From assembly GCA_934717555.1 (NCBI GenBank), contig CAKUYY010000011.1:1-33793 (forward strand): a DNA stretch of 33,793 nucleotides, written 5' to 3'. Source of the DNA: an uncultured Clostridium sp. (lineage in GTDB: Bacteria > Bacillota > Clostridia > Oscillospirales > Acutalibacteraceae). Position numbers and translations under genes: made by a program. How positions within the stretch are numbered: the stretch's first letter is position 1; each line of letters starts with the position of its first letter. Shown here piece by piece: positions 31,495 to 33,793 of this stretch. The notes under the pieces were generated by a model. That model ran no database searches. It was not told the DNA's origin and saw only the letters and a program-made list of their open reading frames with translations.

Positions 31495-31647
31495 TTGAAA
31501 AAGTTTAACAAACTTTCCGTACTGATCACGATTGTTACGGTAGCCGCTACAGTGGCTGCTGCTGTCGCTACCATCCTGGTTTTCCATGAAAAGAAAAAGA
31601 AGGATGAGGAGGAACTGGAGCACTATCTCGACTGTTCCATCCAGTAA
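31495..31647 (+). CDS. 50-aa single-pass membrane protein with TTG start
   Basis: The TTG at 31495 follows GGAGG by seven bases. The product starts MKKFNKLSVLITIV, has one Ala/Val/Thr-rich helix (about 8-30) and a charged tail HEKKKKDEEELEHYLDCSIQ that is first Lys-rich and then Glu-rich. A near-consensus promoter and a strong terminator enclose it, so it should be well expressed. The TTG start makes it easy to miss. I do not recognise the family, and the function is unknown. Confidence 0.75.
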   Translation: MKKFNKLSVLITIVTVAATVAAAVATILVFHEKKKKDEEELEHYLDCSIQ

Positions 31648-31713
31648 TCTCATCCATATGTTGTTTTTTGATTTTTTGTATGGGAAAAACTTGTAACTCG
31701 TTTTGGCTGTTAC

Positions 31714-31757
31714 AAAAAAGCTCCGGGTCCTTTTAAAAAGGATTTCCGGAGCTTTTT
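31714..31757. terminator. bidirectional terminator
   Basis: AAAAAAGCTCCGG and TCC pair with GGA and CCGGAGCTTTTTT. It serves the 50-aa gene on the plus strand and the convergent small membrane gene on the minus strand. Confidence 0.9.
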
Positions 31758-31762
31758 TGTCA

Positions 31763-32017
31763 TCATCTATTCACCGCCAGATAGGATAGATAACTCCAAC
31801 CGCACAAAAGCAAGACACCAATGAAGACCACAAGAAAACTGCAAAAGTATCCATACCCAAATTGGATGAGAATCCATTCCACCAGTCCCAATCCTACGCC
31901 CAGCACCAAATTATATGCCACAATTTTTCCGGGAAATCGGTGTTTTCTCCATCCTGCCAAAAAACTGGGCAATAATAATATTACCACCGCAATGATAATA
32001 CTGAGTATTTTTAACAT
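31763..32017 (-). CDS. 84-aa three-helix membrane protein
   Basis: The product begins MLKILSIIIAVVILLLPSFLAGW and has three likely membrane helices with only short loops (RKHRFPGK, QFGYGYF, LAVNR). The ATG at 32017 follows AGGAG by eight bases; an upstream ATG at 32038 has no such site. I do not recognise a family. A modest minus-strand promoter may exist (TTGACC as the complement of 32106-32111, followed by a weak -10). The left copy of the inverted repeat at 32165-32189 lies about 150 bp upstream, so inversion of the cassette would place a strong promoter in front of this gene. Confidence 0.65.
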   Translation of the reverse strand: MLKILSIIIAVVILLLPSFLAGWRKHRFPGKIVAYNLVLGVGLGLVEWILIQFGYGYFCSFLVVFIGVLLLCGWSYLSYLAVNR

Positions 32018-32164
32018 CCCACACACTCCTATTCTCATTGATTTTTCTAAAACACTCTAAACCAAAATAGACAATTACAGGTCACTATGTCCGCATTACT
32101 CCCTTGGTCAACCCAAAAATGCGCTGTCCTTTTCCTACCTCTTTATAAATTACTTTTTGAAAAC

Positions 32165-32189
32165 TTCTTAGAGTATCCTACTCTAAGAA
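32165..32189. repeat. near-palindromic inverted repeat, left copy (possible recombination site)
   Basis: TTCTTAGAGTA, the three-base centre TCC and TACTCTAAGAA. The arms are perfect 11-bp complements. The reverse complement matches the right copy (33580-33604) at 24 of 25 positions. Two 11-bp arms around a short asymmetric centre are what a tyrosine recombinase core site looks like. Confidence 0.7.
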
Positions 32190-32239
32190 ATTCCTAAAAA
32201 ATTCGCGTACGAGAGCCATCCTTTTTTTAGAGAAAGGAA

Positions 32240-32252
32240 ATGACGGCAATTA
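32240..32252 (+). repeat. 13-bp direct repeat, left copy (possible integrase arm site)
   Basis: ATGACGGCAATTA recurs in the same orientation at 33430-33442, on the other side of the recombinase gene. It lies just past the recombinase stop codon. Confidence 0.55.
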
Positions 32253-32257
32253 TCATT

Positions 32258-33391
32258 TTATACCCAATGATCCAGCTTTTCCATGTTTGCTTTTTTCAAA
32301 CTTCTTGAGGAATGTACATAACGAGATAATGTAATATTCACATTCGCATGCCCCAGAATTTCACTTAGACTTTTGATTTCAAATCCCGCTTCCACACAGC
32401 GAGTGGCAAATGTATGGCGTAGCGCATGAAAATGGATTGACCTTATCCCACTTTGGCGAAGATACCTCTGGAATCTGTCTTGATATGTCCTAGGTTCCAT
32501 GGGTTTATCCCTGTTTGAAGTAAGGACATACCCTCCTTCTTTCAAATAAAAAGGTTTTATTTTCTGTAAAAGGAATTCAGGTAAAGGGATTTCTCGAAGA
32601 GAGCATCGACTTTTTGGGGGCAATACCAATAGTTGCGTTTTCGGACTATGTTCTGCCTTTATATTCTGGATTCTTTGTACCGTTCTCCGAACTCTCATAA
32701 TTCCCTCAGAGAGCAGAATATCTTCCCACCGTAACGCACAAATCTCCCCTAGCCGTAATCCGGTATACAAACTGATATAAATGCCCAGTTTACTGACCGT
32801 CATCTCTTTTACAAGAAAGGTTTCTAGTTTTCTCTGCTCTTCTTTTTCCAGAACCTGAATTTCACGGAAATCCTCCTGTGGACAGATCCCTCGGAAATTA
32901 AGGATGGATTTGGAAGAACCTTCAATAAAAAAGTGAAAGGCTGCCTGTAATACGCCTAAAAGATCCTTTACTGTTTTATGGGACAGCCCTCCCGATCCAT
33001 CCATTCTTCCAGATTCCAATTTCTTTTCTACAAACTGCTGTATTATCTTTCTATTTAATTGATCGATTGGATAATCGCCCAGTACAGGGATGATATGAGA
33101 ATAAATGAAGTGGTGATATTTTACATAGGTAGATTCCTTGTTTTTTTGTTTACAGGCTTTCAGCCAGGTCTGTAAAACCTCTTTTAATAATACCGGGGAA
33201 TCCGTTGATTTTCGCTGTGGAACGTTTAGAGAAGGAGGAGGGGTTCCATTCTTTTTTTCCTTTACTTCCCGATAACTTTTTCCATAAATATAACCGTATT
33301 TTGCTTTTCCATTGGTATCATATTCTTTTATATACCTGCCTTCCCACCTTCCGTCTTTCCTTTTATAAATATTTTCTCCTTTTCTCGGCAT
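32258..33391 (-). CDS. tyrosine recombinase / integrase
   Basis: The 377-aa protein has three parts: an N-terminal AP2-like arm-binding domain (KGENIYKRKDGRWEGRY, about 4-45), a SAM-like core-binding domain (about 65-165, TWLKACKQKNKESTYVKYHHFI) and a catalytic domain with the full set Arg213 (TGLRLGE), Lys260 region, His322 and Arg325 (FHALRHTF), His348 (ILGHANV) and Tyr358 (SRYVHSS). It looks intact. This architecture is typical of integrases of conjugative transposons and phages rather than Xer. The ATG at 33391 follows AGAAGG by eight bases; a GTG at 33400 is the alternative. It is AT-rich compared with the core genes. No excisionase or other mobile-element gene is visible to its left. 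Confidence 0.95.
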   Translation of the reverse strand: MPRKGENIYKRKDGRWEGRYIKEYDTNGKAKYGYIYGKSYREVKEKKNGTPPPSLNVPQRKSTDSPVLLKEVLQTWLKACKQKNKESTYVKYHHFIYSHIIPVLGDYPIDQLNRKIIQQFVEKKLESGRMDGSGGLSHKTVKDLLGVLQAAFHFFIEGSSKSILNFRGICPQEDFREIQVLEKEEQRKLETFLVKEMTVSKLGIYISLYTGLRLGEICALRWEDILLSEGIMRVRRTVQRIQNIKAEHSPKTQLLVLPPKSRCSLREIPLPEFLLQKIKPFYLKEGGYVLTSNRDKPMEPRTYQDRFQRYLRQSGIRSIHFHALRHTFATRCVEAGFEIKSLSEILGHANVNITLSRYVHSSRSLKKANMEKLDHWV

Positions 33392-33407
33392 AAGAAACAC
33401 CTTCTTT

Positions 33408-33442
33408 TGACGATTGATTGACGATTATCATGACGGCAATTA
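33408..33442 (+). repeat. cluster of TGACG repeats upstream of the recombinase
   Basis: TGACG occurs at 33408, 33419 and 33431, spaced 11 and 12 bp (about one helical turn), followed by the 13-bp repeat shared with 32240-32252. The arrangement fits arm-type binding sites for the recombinase's AP2-like domain, and they sit between the gene and its promoter region. Confidence 0.5.
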
Positions 33443-33523
33443 CAAGGTAAATGCTTTTCTTTTTATTTTTGATTATTGTTTTTCTTCATATTGTCAATAT
33501 TTTTCTATTTTTTACCCCTTTTC

Positions 33524-33552
33524 TTGACTTTTTTCTCATTGATATTTATAAT
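33524..33552 (+). promoter_or_regulatory. near-consensus outward promoter inside the inverted repeats
   Basis: TTGACT, exactly 17 bp, TATAAT: 11 of 12 consensus positions. It faces right, away from the recombinase, through the right inverted repeat toward the structured sequence at 33650 and beyond the window. Confidence 0.8.
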
Positions 33553-33573
33553 ATAAACAAAAGTTTTTCTTTT

Positions 33574-33610
33574 ATATTCTTCTTAGAGTAGGATACTCTG
33601 AGAAGAATAT
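33574..33610. repeat. near-palindromic inverted repeat, right copy (possible recombination site)
   Basis: ATATTCTTCTTAGAGTA, centre GGA, TACTCTGAGAAGAATAT: 17-bp arms with one mismatch. The inner 25 bp (33580-33604) are the inverted copy of 32165-32189. In RNA it would form a strong hairpin followed by AATTTTTG, so it could also act as an attenuator for the promoter at 33524. Confidence 0.7.
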
Positions 33611-33649
33611 AATTTTTGTTAAGAATTATACAAAACTCTAAGTAAATAT

Positions 33650-33793
33650 CCACCGGCATAGCCGGTGGCTTTACAGAAGCGGGTGTAACCCGCTGTTACT
33701 GGCAGCCATTGCAATAGCATGGTACGATCTGACACTTGCAAAAGCTTGTTACTTGCTACCCTTGAAAGGGTCTTCGTACTCTCTGAAAGTCAA
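33650..33793 (+). ncRNA. structured sequence at the window edge, possible ncRNA or IS end
   Basis: Consecutive stem-loops are seen: CCACCGGC-ATA-GCCGGTGG (33650-33668), AGCGGGT-GTA-ACCCGCT (33678-33694) and ACCCT-TGAA-AGGGT (33758-33771), with further local complementarity (CTTGCAAAAGCTTG). No open frame is evident. It lies about 90 bases downstream of the strong promoter. Candidates are the subterminal hairpin region of an IS200/IS605-type element, or a guide-like RNA preceding an IscB/TnpB gene outside the window. I cannot choose between these. Confidence 0.4.

Noticed and set aside
33650..33793. CRISPR array or tRNA at the window edge
   Set aside because: The stems differ from each other and are not regularly spaced repeats, and no cloverleaf with a T-loop signature can be drawn.
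32241..33793. Left end of a large conjugative element continuing beyond the window
   Set aside because: Possible, but no excisionase, relaxase or conjugation gene is visible and both repeat copies already lie within the window; kept only as an alternative to the inversion model.

Overview
The window reads as a chromosome segment of an anaerobic, spore-forming member of the Clostridia, probably Oscillospirales/Ruminococcaceae-like (inference). The evidence is a complete six-subunit Rnf complex, an adenosylcobalamin-dependent ribonucleotide reductase, the sporulation genes gpr and spoIIP, AGGAGG-type ribosome binding sites and roughly 50% GC gene bodies separated by AT-rich gaps. Nothing here was searched against a database. 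Family names rest on motifs read from the translated sequence.

Layout. 1-2.7 kb: nrdJ (minus strand) behind a promoter whose -10 is covered by an NrdR-box-like palindrome. 2.9-4.0 kb: an XRE-type regulator. 4.1-4.3 kb: a 43-aa membrane protein with its own promoter and terminator. 4.5-6.6 kb: apbE, a NusG-domain-II-like protein and a Gx/heptaprenyl-diphosphate-synthase-component-I-like membrane protein. 6.6-7.0 kb: an intergenic stretch packed with palindromes; one of them is an exact inverted copy of a 61-bp element at positions 9-69. 7.0-12.0 kb: rnfCDGEAB. ApbE would attach FMN to RnfG and RnfD, so the two transcription units form one respiratory module. 12.4-16.4 kb: a GrpB-family protein, adenine deaminase, a Crp/Fnr-type regulator (minus) and a YbaK-family deacylase. 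16.4-17.6 kb: a DUF2304 + family-2 glycosyltransferase pair (minus).

17.9-25.2 kb is a cell-envelope block: a lipoprotein-type MltG homologue broken by a single frameshift, an FHA-SEDS (FtsW/RodA) fusion translationally coupled to a class B penicillin-binding protein, and a YfhO-family membrane protein. 25.3-28.1 kb (minus): CCA-adding enzyme, CobO adenosyltransferase (which would supply the NrdJ cofactor) and a Ser/Thr/Pro-rich secreted protein. 28.4-31 kb (minus): gpr, spoIIP and a small lipoprotein. 31.0-31.7 kb: rpsT and a 50-aa TTG-started membrane peptide, each with a strong promoter. 31.76-32.0 kb: a small membrane protein (minus).

The most interesting part is the right end. A tyrosine recombinase (32258-33391, minus) sits between two inverted copies of a 25-bp near-palindrome (32165-32189 and 33580-33604). 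Inside this interval are TGACG repeats that look like integrase arm sites and a near-consensus promoter (33524-33552) that points outward, toward a highly structured, probably transcribed sequence at 33650-33793. I infer a self-encoded invertible promoter cassette or a minimal mobile element. The two possibilities can be separated by looking for reads in the other orientation.
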